From positions 434,001 to 498,000 of the forward strand of contig JAWKXU010000001.1 of assembly GCA_041396845.1 (NCBI GenBank): a stretch of DNA of 64,000 bases. The letters are read 5' to 3'. The notes under the pieces were generated by a model. The model had not been told where the DNA came from. It worked only from the letters and a program-made list of their open reading frames with translations, and did no database searches. The position numbers were made by a program, and so were the translations under genes. This stretch comes from JAWKXU01 sp020446465. Its GTDB lineage: Bacteria > Pseudomonadota > Alphaproteobacteria > Sphingomonadales > Sphingomonadaceae. Positions 49,682-59,483 of this stretch are shown here, one piece after another; the first letter of the stretch is position 1; each line of letters opens with the position of its first letter.

Positions 49682-52366
49682 ATGATTAAGCCATCATGGC
49701 TGAGCCGTACGCTGCTCATTACCACCGCTCTGGTTACGCCGGGCCTTGCCTTTGCACAGGATGCAGGCGCGCTGCCTGCGCCGCAACCGACAGAAGAAAC
49801 CGCTCTGCCAGCGGACGATAATGGTTCGGGCGAACGGATGGATGGTGAGGATGCCTCGGCACCCGAAATATCAGCCCCCGGCGTTATTATCGTTACGGGG
49901 CGCCGCAACGCCAACGTGACGCGCAGCGCGGATCAGGTTATCAGCGTTCTGTCGACTGAGGACATTGCCCGGACAGGTGAAGGCGACATTGCAGGCGCGC
50001 TTGGGCGAGTGACTGGCCTGTCGGTTGTCGGCAGCGGATTTGTCTATGTGCGAGGTCTGGGTGATCGCTATTCCCTTGCCTTGCTGAATGGCCTGCCACT
50101 GCCCAGCCCGGAACCGCTGCGCCGTGTCGTTCCGCTCGACCTGTTCCCGACCAATGTTGTCGCATCGTCGCTTGTTCAGAAAAGCTATTCGGCGAATTAT
50201 CCGGGTGAGTTTGGCGGGGGCGTCATCAACCTGACGACGATTGCGGTTCCCGACGAATCCTTCCTTACAGTTGGTGCGGGCATTGGCACCGACAGCGAAA
50301 CGACTGGCAAGCTGGGCTATACCTACTTCGGATCGGATTCGGACTGGACCGGCTTCAACCGCGGCGCTCGCAACATTCCCGGCGAATTGAAAAACTATTT
50401 CCAGGGCGGGCTTCGCCTGGGCGATGCCAACGTCGATATGGATGCGATTGCAGGCGCGCTTGTGCGCCCTGATTTCGCTCTCATACAGAAGAACGACGAT
50501 ATCCCTGCCAATTTTTCGGGCAGTGTCACCGGGGGCACAGCCTTTGACATGGGCGAAGCGCGTGTCGGCGTGGTCGGCACCTTGTCCTACAGCAATGAAT
50601 GGGACGTTCGCGACACGATCCAGCAAACGGCCCTGCTGGCAGACCTGTCAGTGCTTGATGGTGATTTCCGTTCAGTCAACACCGATAACCGGATTACCCT
50701 CAATGGGCTTTTCAGCCTTGGTGCCGAACTTGGTGAACACAAGTTGCGCTGGACCAACGTCTATATTCACGACACGCTTAAACAGGTGCGTTTTGCAGAA
50801 GGTGTCGATGTGGAGGCGGGCCGGGACCGCATCAATCAGGATACGGCATGGTTTGAACGGCAACTGTTTGAATCGCAGGTTGTGGCTGAATTGCGCTTTG
50901 GCGAGTTCGGCGTCGACTTGCGGGGCGGATATGCGAACAGCCAGCGCGAGGCTCCGTTTGAAACGAGCTTCAGCTATGTTCGCACCAATAATGCGAACGA
51001 TCCTTATGGTGCCCAGTTCGTCAACTTGCTGGGCGTCAACGGCCTGGGGTCGGCCTCGGTCGCGTTTTCAGATCTCAATGAAGACCTGTGGTATGGCGGG
51101 GCGGACTTCAGCTATCTTTTGACGCCGCGCCTGACGCTTACCGTCGGTGGTGCATATACGGACACGCATCGCGAATCCGCCCGGCGCGAGTTCCAGTTCC
51201 GCACTACGCAGGATTTGCCTGAATATGTCGGGTTGTGGCGCCCTGATCTGCTGCTGCGTCCGTTCACGATTCAGGAATATGGCATTGGCATTATCGAAAC
51301 GACGCAGGCTGACCCTGCGTTTGAAGCAGACCTGGAAATCAAGGCTGGCTATGCCAAGATCAACTGGGAGCCGATCGATACGGTCAAACTTGACCTTGGC
51401 GTGCGTTATGAAGACGCCACGCAAAATGTCAGCCCGCTGGCGATTTTCCAGGATGGCCTGTCATCCGATGCGGCAACCTCGCTCAACAATGACTATGTCC
51501 TGCCGTCAGCAACCCTGACGTGGGAGGCATCGCCAGAACTGCAGTTCAGGCTGAATGCGTCCAAGACGATTGCGCGTCCGCAATTTCGTGAACTGATCTT
51601 TCAGCTCTATTTCGATCCGGAATCCAACCGCAGCTATCGTGGCAACCCGTTTCTGGTCGATAGTGAACTGAAGAACGCCGAAGCGCGGGTCGAATGGTAT
51701 CCCGAACGCGGCAGCCGCGTATCGCTTGCCGGGTTCTACAAGGATATCAAGAACCCCATCGAAACATTCGTTTCGTTTGGCGACAACGGTTCGCGCGGGG
51801 GCTTTGCCAATGCGCCCAAGGCCACGCTGTATGGCGCGGAACTTGACGCGCAAAAAACATTCTACCTTGACGGTCTGGGTGGGTTCTTCGCGGATCGAAA
51901 GATCGTGGCGCTGGCGAACTATACCTACACCAAGTCCGAGTTGAAGATCGGCGCAAACGATCTCGTGCGGGTTTATCCGTCCGAACCGCGCCCGGCGACG
52001 AACTTCTTTCAGGATGGGGCGCCACTGACAGGCCAGTCCGACCATATCGCCAATTTGCAAATCAGCCTTGAATCTGACGAAGGGCTTTCACAACAGACGC
52101 TGATGCTGACTTATGCCAGCACCCGCGTTGTGGGGCGTGGCGACGGCAATCTGCCCGATGTTATCGAAAAGCCCGGTATCACGCTGGATTTCGTTGCGCG
52201 GCAGGGGATCAGCCTCTTTGGCATCGACACCGAATGGAAGTTTGAAGCTCGCAACCTGACGAACGAACGCCATCAGGAATATCAACAGGCGGGTGACAAC
52301 CGTGTCGATGTCAACAGTTATGACCTTGGCCGCAAGTTCTCGCTATCCGCATCGGCCAAGTTCTGA
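49682..52366 (+). CDS. large TonB-dependent receptor
   Basis: An 894-residue receptor with a signal peptide (LLITTALVTPGLAFA), an Asp/Glu-rich linker, a TonB-box-like VIIVTGRR, and a plug with VYVRGLGDRYSLALLNGLPL and VQKSYSANYPGEFGGGVINL. That plug form is typical of sphingomonad and Caulobacter receptors that import plant or carbon compounds. The barrel ends in KFSLSASAKF. It is preceded by the lipoprotein gene and a hairpin. The start ATG at 49682 is used; the longer frame would run back into the lipoprotein gene and lacks a ribosome-binding site. Confidence 0.92.
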   Translation: MIKPSWLSRTLLITTALVTPGLAFAQDAGALPAPQPTEETALPADDNGSGERMDGEDASAPEISAPGVIIVTGRRNANVTRSADQVISVLSTEDIARTGEGDIAGALGRVTGLSVVGSGFVYVRGLGDRYSLALLNGLPLPSPEPLRRVVPLDLFPTNVVASSLVQKSYSANYPGEFGGGVINLTTIAVPDESFLTVGAGIGTDSETTGKLGYTYFGSDSDWTGFNRGARNIPGELKNYFQGGLRLGDANVDMDAIAGALVRPDFALIQKNDDIPANFSGSVTGGTAFDMGEARVGVVGTLSYSNEWDVRDTIQQTALLADLSVLDGDFRSVNTDNRITLNGLFSLGAELGEHKLRWTNVYIHDTLKQVRFAEGVDVEAGRDRINQDTAWFERQLFESQVVAELRFGEFGVDLRGGYANSQREAPFETSFSYVRTNNANDPYGAQFVNLLGVNGLGSASVAFSDLNEDLWYGGADFSYLLTPRLTLTVGGAYTDTHRESARREFQFRTTQDLPEYVGLWRPDLLLRPFTIQEYGIGIIETTQADPAFEADLEIKAGYAKINWEPIDTVKLDLGVRYEDATQNVSPLAIFQDGLSSDAATSLNNDYVLPSATLTWEASPELQFRLNASKTIARPQFRELIFQLYFDPESNRSYRGNPFLVDSELKNAEARVEWYPERGSRVSLAGFYKDIKNPIETFVSFGDNGSRGGFANAPKATLYGAELDAQKTFYLDGLGGFFADRKIVALANYTYTKSELKIGANDLVRVYPSEPRPATNFFQDGAPLTGQSDHIANLQISLESDEGLSQQTLMLTYASTRVVGRGDGNLPDVIEKPGITLDFVARQGISLFGIDTEWKFEARNLTNERHQEYQQAGDNRVDVNSYDLGRKFSLSASAKF

Positions 52367-52391
52367 CCCTGAACATATAACCTTTATCTGA

Positions 52392-52455
52392 CCCGTGCTG
52401 CCGTTCTGTCTGTCCCTTTATCAAAGGGGGCGGGCAGAGCGGCAGTGCGGGTTTC
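52392..52455. terminator. long bidirectional hairpin between convergent genes
   Basis: A 60-base imperfect inverted repeat pairs CCCGTGCTGCCGTTCTGTC with GGCAGAGCGGCAGTGCGGG, with a nested CCCTTT-atc-AAAGGG at the tip and G-U pairs in the stem. TTTCT follows on the plus strand. It separates the receptor gene from the convergent response-regulator gene. Confidence 0.75.
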
Positions 52456-52516
52456 TGTGCGCCAGTGCAGGATGGGCTGAAATGTGTCATCCAGCAGCAG
52501 TTTTGTGTGATGCAAT

Positions 52517-53191
52517 TCAGGGAAGGTCGAGAACGTAACCCTGACCGTGAACGGTGCGCAGCGGGTTGCCGACGCCAGCGTCCGTCAGGCTCCGTCGCAG
52601 GCGCTTTACCCAGACATCGACAGTCCGTTCATCAGTGACCTGATCGGTCTTCCCCAGCCCCTCGATCACGTCCTTGCGCGTGACAAGCTGGTTTGGCCGT
52701 TCGGCAAAAAACCGCATGAGGCGGAACTGGTTGGAACGCAGATCAATCGGTTTGCCCTTCCAGCGGGCAAGGTAACTGCCCGTGTCGAGCACCAGATCGC
52801 CTAGCACGAGCTGGCTGGTGTTGTAACGATTGGCGTTCTGGGCATAGACGCTGAGTATCCGGTCAAGGATGCTTGTGCGATCTATCGGGCCGACAACGTA
52901 ATTGTCAGCACCGGCGGCTAGTGCGCGGCGGCGATCTTCGCTGTCATCGCGTTCCAACACTATCGTGATATGTGCGTCTGCCGTTGCGGGATTGGTTCGC
53001 AAGCGGCGGCACATCTCAAGCCCTGAAATGTCGGGCAGAACCCAATCGACAAACGCCATCATGGTCCCGTCAATCACATGACGTGGACCGTTGCTGTCCA
53101 TGGAGGCGAAAGTCACGCTCAACTCATCGTGTTCGAAAGCGTCGAACCTATCGCCCAAGTCGCTGGTGAGAAAGACGTTGATAGCCCGCAT
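52517..53191 (-). CDS. OmpR/PhoB-family response regulator with atypical receiver
   Basis: A protein of about 224 residues with a receiver domain and a C-terminal winged-helix DNA-binding domain (LRSNQFRLMRFFAERPNQLV and ERTVDVWVKRLRRSL, then RTVHGQGYVL). The phospho-accepting Asp is present (FVDWVLPDISG). The acidic pair normally near the N-terminus is reduced to one residue (FLTSDLGD), and the conserved Lys of the KP motif is missing (YVVGPID). It may be activated in a non-standard way. No histidine kinase gene is adjacent. A start 10 codons upstream (53221) is also possible. Confidence 0.8.
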   Translation of the reverse strand: MRAINVFLTSDLGDRFDAFEHDELSVTFASMDSNGPRHVIDGTMMAFVDWVLPDISGLEMCRRLRTNPATADAHITIVLERDDSEDRRRALAAGADNYVVGPIDRTSILDRILSVYAQNANRYNTSQLVLGDLVLDTGSYLARWKGKPIDLRSNQFRLMRFFAERPNQLVTRKDVIEGLGKTDQVTDERTVDVWVKRLRRSLTDAGVGNPLRTVHGQGYVLDLP

Positions 53192-53317
53192 TCCCGATCT
53201 TTTCCCTGTTGGGAAACGCATGAAGGCATCAGATGACGGGTTTATGACTCTTTCCGGTCCGATTCATGATTTTTGCCCGAATTGGCCGGTTGAACAGTGC
53301 GGAGCGAGCGGGCGGCG

Positions 53318-54730
53318 TCAATATGCCTTGCGATGGATAAGGACGCGCAGCGTTTTGAGCGCGATCCCCACATCGCGGAAAATGTTCCAGCCCGCAATAT
53401 ATTCAAGGTCCGATACAAGGCGGTCGGAAAGCTCTGCTTCGGTATCGGTTGACCCGCGCAAACCGCGGATCTGGGCAAGGCCTGTCAATCCGGGTTTCAA
53501 GGTGTGGCGGTGCCAGTATCTGCTGTCGACTTCCCAGAAGAGTTTCTCGCCTGCTCTCGATCCGATGGCATGGGGGCGCGGGCCAACAATGCTCATATCG
53601 CTCTTCAACACGTTCCAGAACTGGGGCAACTCGTCGATGCTGGTTGCTCTCAAAAAGCGTCCCACGCGGGTCACGCGCCTGTCACCCGGTGATACGGAAA
53701 CATGGCCTTGGGGATCGGCGCGTCCCACTGTCATCGTGCGAAACTTGTAGATCGTGAAATAGCGATTGGCGCGTCCGGTGCGTTTCTGCCGGAACAGGAT
53801 CGGGCCTCCATCCTCCAGCTTCACTGCTATCGCTGCAACAAGAAGGATCGGTGCGGTAAGGGCAAGCGCGGTAAGCGCAACGACAACATCGAATGCCCGT
53901 TTGAGGATGCGCGATTGCATACGCAATGTGCCGACGGAAACGACCAGCGTCGTAAAGCCGCCCCCTGCCTCGTGCATAACGCCCAGAGCCTGAAGGTCAT
54001 GCGCTTCGGTGCTGATGACTTCGCCCCTGATAGCTGAGGCCCGCAGTACAAAAGCCCAGTCGCCACGCTCATCAGGCGGGCAGCTCACCACGACACGGTC
54101 CATGTTGCGGAGTGCCTGGCCGAGCCGGTCCAGCCCGTCAGGATCGTCAATACGGGGTGACAAGTGGTGGGCCATTGCATCGATACGATATGTGTTGGGC
54201 AAGGTGATTGGCGGCCCGCCTGCATCGACAACCAGTGTATTTGTAAGGTTCGTCCGCTTTTGCAGGTACAGCCATTTTGACAAGGCCCAGCGCATGGCGA
54301 CCATCGCGATATATGCCAGCACAATGCCGAGCGAGAACACCATACGAGACAGCTCTTCGTTCGCTTTCAGGTAGAAGGCTATGAAATTGAGCAACCCAGC
54401 CGCAATGAGAATGGCAGTGGCAAGGCGGATCATGGCGGTTTTCAGATTGGTCAGCGCACCGGCTGAATATGTTCCATTATATAGCGCAAGCGTTTGGAAC
54501 AGGGGCAGAAATACCTGGGCTTCGATCAGTGCGCGCGCCGCGCTGGATCGGGGGTAAAAATACCCGACAATCGCATAAGCCCCCAACAGCGCCAGCATGT
54601 CGCCAACCAGCAAGAGCAGGTAAAGCCGCAGGCGCAACCGCTCCAGCGACGGCACCCGTCGGATTTCGGGGATGCTGGGAGGATCTGCTTCCCGCACTGC
54701 CTGAGGCATCGTATTTGCCGAACTTCCCAT
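53318..54730 (-). CDS. polyprenyl glycosylphosphotransferase (exopolysaccharide initiation)
   Basis: A 470-residue protein with about five transmembrane helices in the N-terminal half, a nucleotide-binding-like middle, and the C-terminal bacterial sugar transferase domain. That domain has KRAFDVVVALTALALTAPIL, RTGRANRYFTIYKFRTM, RFLRATSIDELPQFWNVLKS and SIVGPRP. The WcaJ/GumD/PssY group transfers a sugar-1-phosphate from a UDP-sugar to undecaprenyl phosphate to start exopolysaccharide repeat units. No other polysaccharide genes are adjacent, which is common for stand-alone copies in sphingomonads. Confidence 0.92.
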   Translation of the reverse strand: MGSSANTMPQAVREADPPSIPEIRRVPSLERLRLRLYLLLLVGDMLALLGAYAIVGYFYPRSSAARALIEAQVFLPLFQTLALYNGTYSAGALTNLKTAMIRLATAILIAAGLLNFIAFYLKANEELSRMVFSLGIVLAYIAMVAMRWALSKWLYLQKRTNLTNTLVVDAGGPPITLPNTYRIDAMAHHLSPRIDDPDGLDRLGQALRNMDRVVVSCPPDERGDWAFVLRASAIRGEVISTEAHDLQALGVMHEAGGGFTTLVVSVGTLRMQSRILKRAFDVVVALTALALTAPILLVAAIAVKLEDGGPILFRQKRTGRANRYFTIYKFRTMTVGRADPQGHVSVSPGDRRVTRVGRFLRATSIDELPQFWNVLKSDMSIVGPRPHAIGSRAGEKLFWEVDSRYWHRHTLKPGLTGLAQIRGLRGSTDTEAELSDRLVSDLEYIAGWNIFRDVGIALKTLRVLIHRKAY

Positions 54731-54904
54731 CGGTTCAATCGTCCGTGCCTCGATCGTGCGAGTAAATCCTCAACCCTGAAATCGTGCTGGTCGGACTGTA
54801 GAGCTTTCGGCCTGATCTGGGCAAATTAACATGGTGTAATCATGTTGGTAACTTGGCCCAACGGATCGCACATATCTTGTCAGACGCGGGTGAAGCGGCC
54901 CCGG

Positions 54905-55936
54905 CTATCGGCGTGGAGCGGCGGCGCGGGCAATCTGGGTCAGACCCTGCGACAGGACAATTTCGGCCGATTGACTCCCTGACAGAAGCGTTTCGTGCAG
55001 TTTGACGAGGCGCTCTACCAAACGTTCCAGCTTCACCCCGCGCCAGCATCGCATCTGTGTGGCCAGATCGTCCTTGTCGCGGAAAAACACCCGTCGCGCC
55101 TTGCTTTCACGTTCCAGTAAACCCCGAATATCGGGGCTGTTGCCCAGTTCGGCGGATAGTTGCGCCAGTTGCGCGACGCGACGCTCGAACGCCAGCAACA
55201 GGCCAACCGGGTTCATGGACAAGTCGCGCATCCGTGCCAGTTCGCCGGAAAGGTGCCCGGTTTTGCCGGACAGGACGGCATTGACCAGCGGCATGAAACC
55301 GTCATTTTCGGTTTGTGCGCCGATAGCATCTATGTCTTCGGTGGTGGCGCGGCGCGGCGATTGCGGGCTGGCGTCGAGATAGACCGCCAGTTTCGTCACT
55401 TCCGACTGGGCGAGCCGAACGTCCAGCGCCGCGGCCCTTGCTATGCGTTCGGCGAGATCCCCTGTGACCTGCAAGCCGACACTATCTGCCATCTGGCGGA
55501 CCGACCCCGAAACCGATGCGAGGTCCGGCGGGTAAAACATGGCAACAAGGGCATTGGCCTGCCCTTCCAGCAGCTTTGCCGTGCGGGATTTGTCGGTTGC
55601 GGAAGTCGCCACCACCAGAACCGGGCAGGATTCCACCTCGCTTTCAAGGAGGGCAGCCAGTGCATCGTGCGCTTCGTCGCCGCTGGCGCGCACATAGATA
55701 TGGCGACTGTCACCAAACAGCGAATTGGAATGGGCTTCATCGCTGAGCCGCGCAGGATCACGGCGTAGCTCTGCGCCCTGCATTTCCACGCGCTCCCCTG
55801 TATTTTCTATCAGGCTCACGATGCGGGCAGCGGCAGCGGCAGCGCCTGCTTCATCCGGCCCGCAAAAAAAGAAAAAACGGCATTGGCGGGCTGCTTTCGC
55901 CGCAACCCCTGCAAAATTGCTCTGGGTCGCTTTCAC
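54905..55936 (-). CDS. holA: DNA polymerase III delta subunit
   Basis: A 343-residue clamp-loader subunit. It has the weakly conserved HolA pattern: FFFCGPDEAG near the N-terminus, SLFGDSRHIYVRASGDEAHD, a middle AAA-like lid (GLQVTGDLAERIARAAALDVRLAQSE), and a helical C-terminal domain. Delta opens the beta clamp during loading onto DNA. The start overlaps lptE by four bases, the usual lptE-holA pairing. Confidence 0.9.
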   Translation of the reverse strand: MKATQSNFAGVAAKAARQCRFFFFCGPDEAGAAAAAARIVSLIENTGERVEMQGAELRRDPARLSDEAHSNSLFGDSRHIYVRASGDEAHDALAALLESEVESCPVLVVATSATDKSRTAKLLEGQANALVAMFYPPDLASVSGSVRQMADSVGLQVTGDLAERIARAAALDVRLAQSEVTKLAVYLDASPQSPRRATTEDIDAIGAQTENDGFMPLVNAVLSGKTGHLSGELARMRDLSMNPVGLLLAFERRVAQLAQLSAELGNSPDIRGLLERESKARRVFFRDKDDLATQMRCWRGVKLERLVERLVKLHETLLSGSQSAEIVLSQGLTQIARAAAPRR

Positions 55937-56502
55937 GGCGTTTCGCGCAAGCGGACAGCCAGGCGGGTCACGATCCGGTCTGCCACCGTGCGGGCAAGGT
56001 TTTCAAGCGCGGTCTGTTCGGCCGCGATTGTCGCATATTCCGAGGATACGACATCGACGCCCGCGTCCGCCCCGGCGGTCGCATCCAGAACGATTTCGTC
56101 GCTGGTTGTGTCCGTCAGGGTGTATCGCGCGCGCAAGGTGCGCCGTTCACGGCCAATAGTTTCATCGTTGAGCAAGCCCAGGCCTTCAAGACGGTCATCC
56201 AGCTTGACTGACAACTGATAGCGGATGTCGGCGGTGTTCGATCCGCTTTCTTTCAACCTGTCCTGCAAGGCGTTGCGGACAAGCCATCCGGCCTGACCTT
56301 CGATGGGGCTGACTTCTATCCCGGCAAGAGCACGGGCGACCGCGCCATTTCCGCCACCGGCATACATCGGGCTGAGATTGCAACCCGCCAGTGGCAACGC
56401 GCACACAAAAAGCGCCATCGCGGCAACGATGGATTTCGCGAGGCTTGTGCCAGACAGTTTTGGCAGGGTGAGACTGGGCCTTGCAGACACGGCCTTGTGC
56501 AA
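55933..56502 (-). CDS. lptE: LPS-assembly lipoprotein LptE
   Basis: A precursor of about 189 residues with a lipoprotein signal (FVCALPLAGC) followed by NLSPMYAGG, typical of alphaproteobacterial LptE. LptE plugs the LptD barrel that inserts lipopolysaccharide into the outer leaflet. The first codon is uncertain: TTG at 56502 directly follows the upstream stop, and GTG at 56490 is also possible. Neither has a strong ribosome-binding site, so translation may be coupled to the upstream gene. Confidence 0.85.
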   Translation of the reverse strand: MHKAVSARPSLTLPKLSGTSLAKSIVAAMALFVCALPLAGCNLSPMYAGGGNGAVARALAGIEVSPIEGQAGWLVRNALQDRLKESGSNTADIRYQLSVKLDDRLEGLGLLNDETIGRERRTLRARYTLTDTTSDEIVLDATAGADAGVDVVSSEYATIAAEQTALENLARTVADRIVTRLAVRLRETP

Positions 56503-57009
56503 TCAGCCTGAAATTGCGTCGCGGCGAAGAGCGCGGGCCTTTGTCAGGATGATGTCTTCCAGTTTCTGGATCGTCGATGCCTGGACCGGGGCTTCAACCC
56601 ATGTCCCTGCTGCGACGGCAACCTGGCGGACGGCTGACACGCGAAGGGCATCGGCGCGCAAGTCCTGATCCAGAATCGCCACGCTCACTTTCATGCGCTC
56701 GGTCGGGTTGGACGGGTTCGCATACCAGTCTGTCACGATCACACCGCCGTTGCTGTCGGTTTGCAGCAGGGGCATGAACGAGAGCGTTTCGAGGCTCGCA
56801 CGCCACAGATACGAATTGACGCCGATCGTATTGATCTTGGCTGCTGCAACATCGGCCTTGGGGCGATCTTTCTTGCCACATGCACCGAGCGTTGCGAGCG
56901 CCGCTACGGCGAGAATCGCGTGTGCAACGAACCGTGCGCGATTTCTGGGCTGGGCAGAATTGCCGTTTGGGATCGCGCGGAATGGGGTGGAGCCAGTATG
57001 CAAGGTCAT
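56503..57009 (-). CDS. DUF3576 lipoprotein
   Basis: A 168-residue lipoprotein with the lipobox LGAC (in LAVAALATLGACGKKDRPKA) and a compact domain containing INTIGVNSYLWRASLETLSF and TDWYANPSNPTERMKVSVAI, characteristic of DUF3576. The function is unknown. The gene is conserved next to leuS-lptE-holA in alphaproteobacteria; leuS is absent here. The ATG at 57009 is preceded by GGGAAC. The longer frame reaching 57198 has a Cys/Arg-rich start unlike a signal peptide and is rejected. Confidence 0.85.
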   Translation of the reverse strand: MTLHTGSTPFRAIPNGNSAQPRNRARFVAHAILAVAALATLGACGKKDRPKADVAAAKINTIGVNSYLWRASLETLSFMPLLQTDSNGGVIVTDWYANPSNPTERMKVSVAILDQDLRADALRVSAVRQVAVAAGTWVEAPVQASTIQKLEDIILTKARALRRDAISG

Positions 57010-57425
57010 GTTCCCGTGTTCACGGCCAGTATTGGCCTTTGAAATTACGCCACTTTCTTGAAATATCGCGGCAAGGCCGCAGCTATCTCCCGCAAGGGCT
57101 TGCTGCCTTCTATAGTCGGACTGGGCATGGCGGCAAGAGCGCAGCCGATCAGTCGCGGCTTTCGCATGGGTTGTCTGAACCCCTGCTTGCTGCTTCAAGG
57201 ACAGCCGGGTGTATTTGTGTGGAGAGTCAGCAACACTTTCGCAACTTCGGCGCAGATTCGTAAGAATCTGTAGCGGAAGACTGGAAAATGATGGAAAACT
57301 GCCTTATTGCAAAGCTTGGAATTGGATCAGGTCCACGCTCTTGCAGGCGACTCGCACAGTCATAGTGCAGGTTCTGTTTGCTTTTACAGTGTGTGCAATG
57401 GTTCGGGAGGTTGAGAAAAATCGTC
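57010..57425. other. divergent intergenic region with a palindrome
   Basis: 416 bp without a credible gene. It has the hairpin CAGATTC-gtaa-GAATCTG at 57253-57270 and a small GCGGC-aag-GCCGC dyad at 57068-57080. It should carry promoters for the DUF3576 operon on one strand and the barrel gene on the other. Confidence 0.5.
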
Positions 57426-58193
57426 ATGAAGCGCGCAAGCGGAAAATACGTTCGGGGCCGTTTTTCGGCATCGGCGGCGCTTGCCCTGGCGATGGTGGCC
57501 TTGCCTTCTGCGGGCCTCGCGCTTGGCAGTATCGGTGACGATGGTCTGGGTGCGACAGTCAGCCTTGCGGCCCGCGGCAGCTTTGCCTCCTTCACGCCGG
57601 CCTCTGTCGATCCTGAACTTGCCCGTCTTGTTTCCAGTCATGCGTCCAGCAAGGGGCGGTTGATGCGCTTCACGCCTGCTGGGGCTGCCAACAGGCCAGA
57701 CCGTGCCGTTACTGTTGCCGTCAGGATCGACGATGAAACCGCGCGCGCCATTTCTGTTCGCACGGCGATTGCCTCTGCCAAGCAGGACGTTGGCAAGGGT
57801 GTGACCAATGCGCTGGGCGTTGCGCCCACGCGCTATGACCTTGGCGTTGCCCGCGGTTATCGCAGCTTTGCCCAGTCGGCGACTGTGCCGGGCGATCTTC
57901 GCCGTATTGAAATGCCCGATTTGTCCACGTTCAAGGCCGAAGGCGATAGCAAACCCAGCCGGTTTGCTGCGCGGATCGAACTGGAAGAAAACGGCAATGT
58001 CGGTCGTGCGCCGCGCACGATCGATGCGGTTGACGCACAGCGCGTGGATCTAGGCGGCAGCTACCGCGTCACCCGCAACCTCGATCTGACGGCGGGCTTG
58101 CGCTATTCGCAAGAGCGTGCGCGCCTTGCTCCGCTTACCGATGGCGTGCGGGATAGCCAGGCTGTTTACGTCGGCACCCAGTTCCGGTTCTGA
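57426..58193 (+). CDS. sphingomonad outer-membrane beta-barrel protein
   Basis: The 255-residue precursor has a signal sequence (ending AGLALG) and a mature part of mixed Ala/Arg-rich content. Its C-terminus is barrel-like (YRVTRNLDLTAGLRYSQERA, ending GTQFRF with terminal Phe). I recognise it only as a type conserved in sphingomonads, with no assigned function. The ATG at 57426 is preceded by GGGAGG, about 15 bases away, which is a long spacing. An in-frame start further upstream has a poorer context. Confidence 0.65.
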   Translation: MKRASGKYVRGRFSASAALALAMVALPSAGLALGSIGDDGLGATVSLAARGSFASFTPASVDPELARLVSSHASSKGRLMRFTPAGAANRPDRAVTVAVRIDDETARAISVRTAIASAKQDVGKGVTNALGVAPTRYDLGVARGYRSFAQSATVPGDLRRIEMPDLSTFKAEGDSKPSRFAARIELEENGNVGRAPRTIDAVDAQRVDLGGSYRVTRNLDLTAGLRYSQERARLAPLTDGVRDSQAVYVGTQFRF

Positions 58194-58384
58194 GCAGGAT
58201 TATTCGGAAAAATTTATTGCGCTGACAGGCACTTTGGCAGGGCCTTCCCGAAGCCTGCTGACCCCTCTCCATCGCTGTTGACGCATTGCCTCAATTGAAA
58301 AGTGCGCCTTGTTCACTTTTGCCACCTTGCGGGTGCCTTGAACCTTGCTACTCTGCAGAAATCCAACACTTTGGGAGAGTTTTT

Positions 58385-59107
58385 ATGGCTCGTATTGCAG
58401 TGGTTACCGGGGGCACGCGCGGGATTGGTGAAGGCATTTGCCTCGCCTTGCAGCAGCAAGGTTGTAAGGTTGTTGCCAATTACGGCGGCAACGATGAAAA
58501 GGCCCGCCAGTTCACTGACAGGACCGGCATCGCTGCGTATAAATTCGATGTCGGTGACCATGAAGCGACGATCGCTGGCTGCGCCCGGATTGTCGACGAT
58601 ATCGGTCCCATCGATATTGTTGTTAACAATGCCGGGATCACCCGTGACGGCGTGCTTCACAAGATGAGCTGGGACGACTGGAACGAGGTTATGCGAATCA
58701 ATCTTGGTGGTTGCTTCAACATGGCCAAGGCGGCTTTTCCTGGTATGCGGGACCGCAAATGGGGCAGAATCGTCAATATCGGGTCGGTCAACGGGCAGGC
58801 CGGGCAATATGGACAGGTAAATTATGCCGCCGCAAAATCGGGTATTCACGGTTTTACCAAGGCGCTCGCCCAGGAAGGCGCAAAGTATGGCGTGACAGTC
58901 AATGCAATCGCGCCGGGCTATATCGACACCGACATGGTCGCTGCGGTGCCAGACGCGGTTCTTGAAAAGATTATTCAGAAAATTCCGGTGGGGCGCCTTG
59001 GGCACGCAGACGAAATTGCGCGCGGGGTTGCGTTTTTCTGTGCGGAAGAGGCAACTTTCGTGACGGGTGCAACGCTGTCGATCAACGGCGGCCAGCACAT
59101 GTATTGA
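58385..59107 (+). CDS. phaB: acetoacetyl-CoA reductase (NADPH-dependent)
   Basis: A 240-residue short-chain dehydrogenase of the PhaB type. It reduces acetoacetyl-CoA to (R)-3-hydroxybutyryl-CoA, the monomer for polyhydroxybutyrate. The cofactor motif TGGTRGIGEGI, the NNAGITRD segment and the catalytic Ser134, Tyr147 and Lys151 (NYAAAKSG) are present. The conserved GYIDTDMVAAVP region supports PhaB rather than FabG. GGGAGAG precedes the ATG at 58385. The partner gene phaA is not adjacent. Confidence 0.92.
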   Translation: MARIAVVTGGTRGIGEGICLALQQQGCKVVANYGGNDEKARQFTDRTGIAAYKFDVGDHEATIAGCARIVDDIGPIDIVVNNAGITRDGVLHKMSWDDWNEVMRINLGGCFNMAKAAFPGMRDRKWGRIVNIGSVNGQAGQYGQVNYAAAKSGIHGFTKALAQEGAKYGVTVNAIAPGYIDTDMVAAVPDAVLEKIIQKIPVGRLGHADEIARGVAFFCAEEATFVTGATLSINGGQHMY

Positions 59108-59146
59108 TGGGCGTTGGGGCGTTTGCCCCGCCGCACCATAGCAACC

Positions 59147-59389
59147 ATGTCTATGCCTTATCACCCCCCGGTCAAACGCTCGGTCGAGATTTCCGGCCAC
59201 AAGACCTCGATCAGCCTTGAGCCGCTGTTCTGGGATATGTTGCGAGGTGTCGCGAAGCAGAAGGGCATGGCAATCAGCGCCCTGATCGCGCAAATTGACG
59301 CTGAACGGATTGCCAGCGACACCCCGCCAGGGCTGGCGGGCGCTATCAGGCTCTGGCTGGTGGCGCGGACGCTGCAACCGGATGATTGA
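59147..59389 (+). CDS. ribbon-helix-helix domain protein
   Basis: An 80-residue protein of the RHH_4 type. It has a basic strand (KRSVEISGHKTSISLE) and helices (PLFWDMLRGVAKQKGMAISA, then LIAQID). These are small DNA-binding-like proteins common in alphaproteobacteria, with unknown targets. The ATG at 59147 lies 39 bases after the phaB stop, so it may be cotranscribed. Confidence 0.82.
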   Translation: MSMPYHPPVKRSVEISGHKTSISLEPLFWDMLRGVAKQKGMAISALIAQIDAERIASDTPPGLAGAIRLWLVARTLQPDD

Positions 59390-59483
59390 ACGGCATTGCA
59401 GGGGATGTGAGCGTCTTCGTTTTTCCTCCTCCCCAGCAATAAATCGCTGCCACTGGCAGTGACAAATAGCTACGGCGCAGGCC

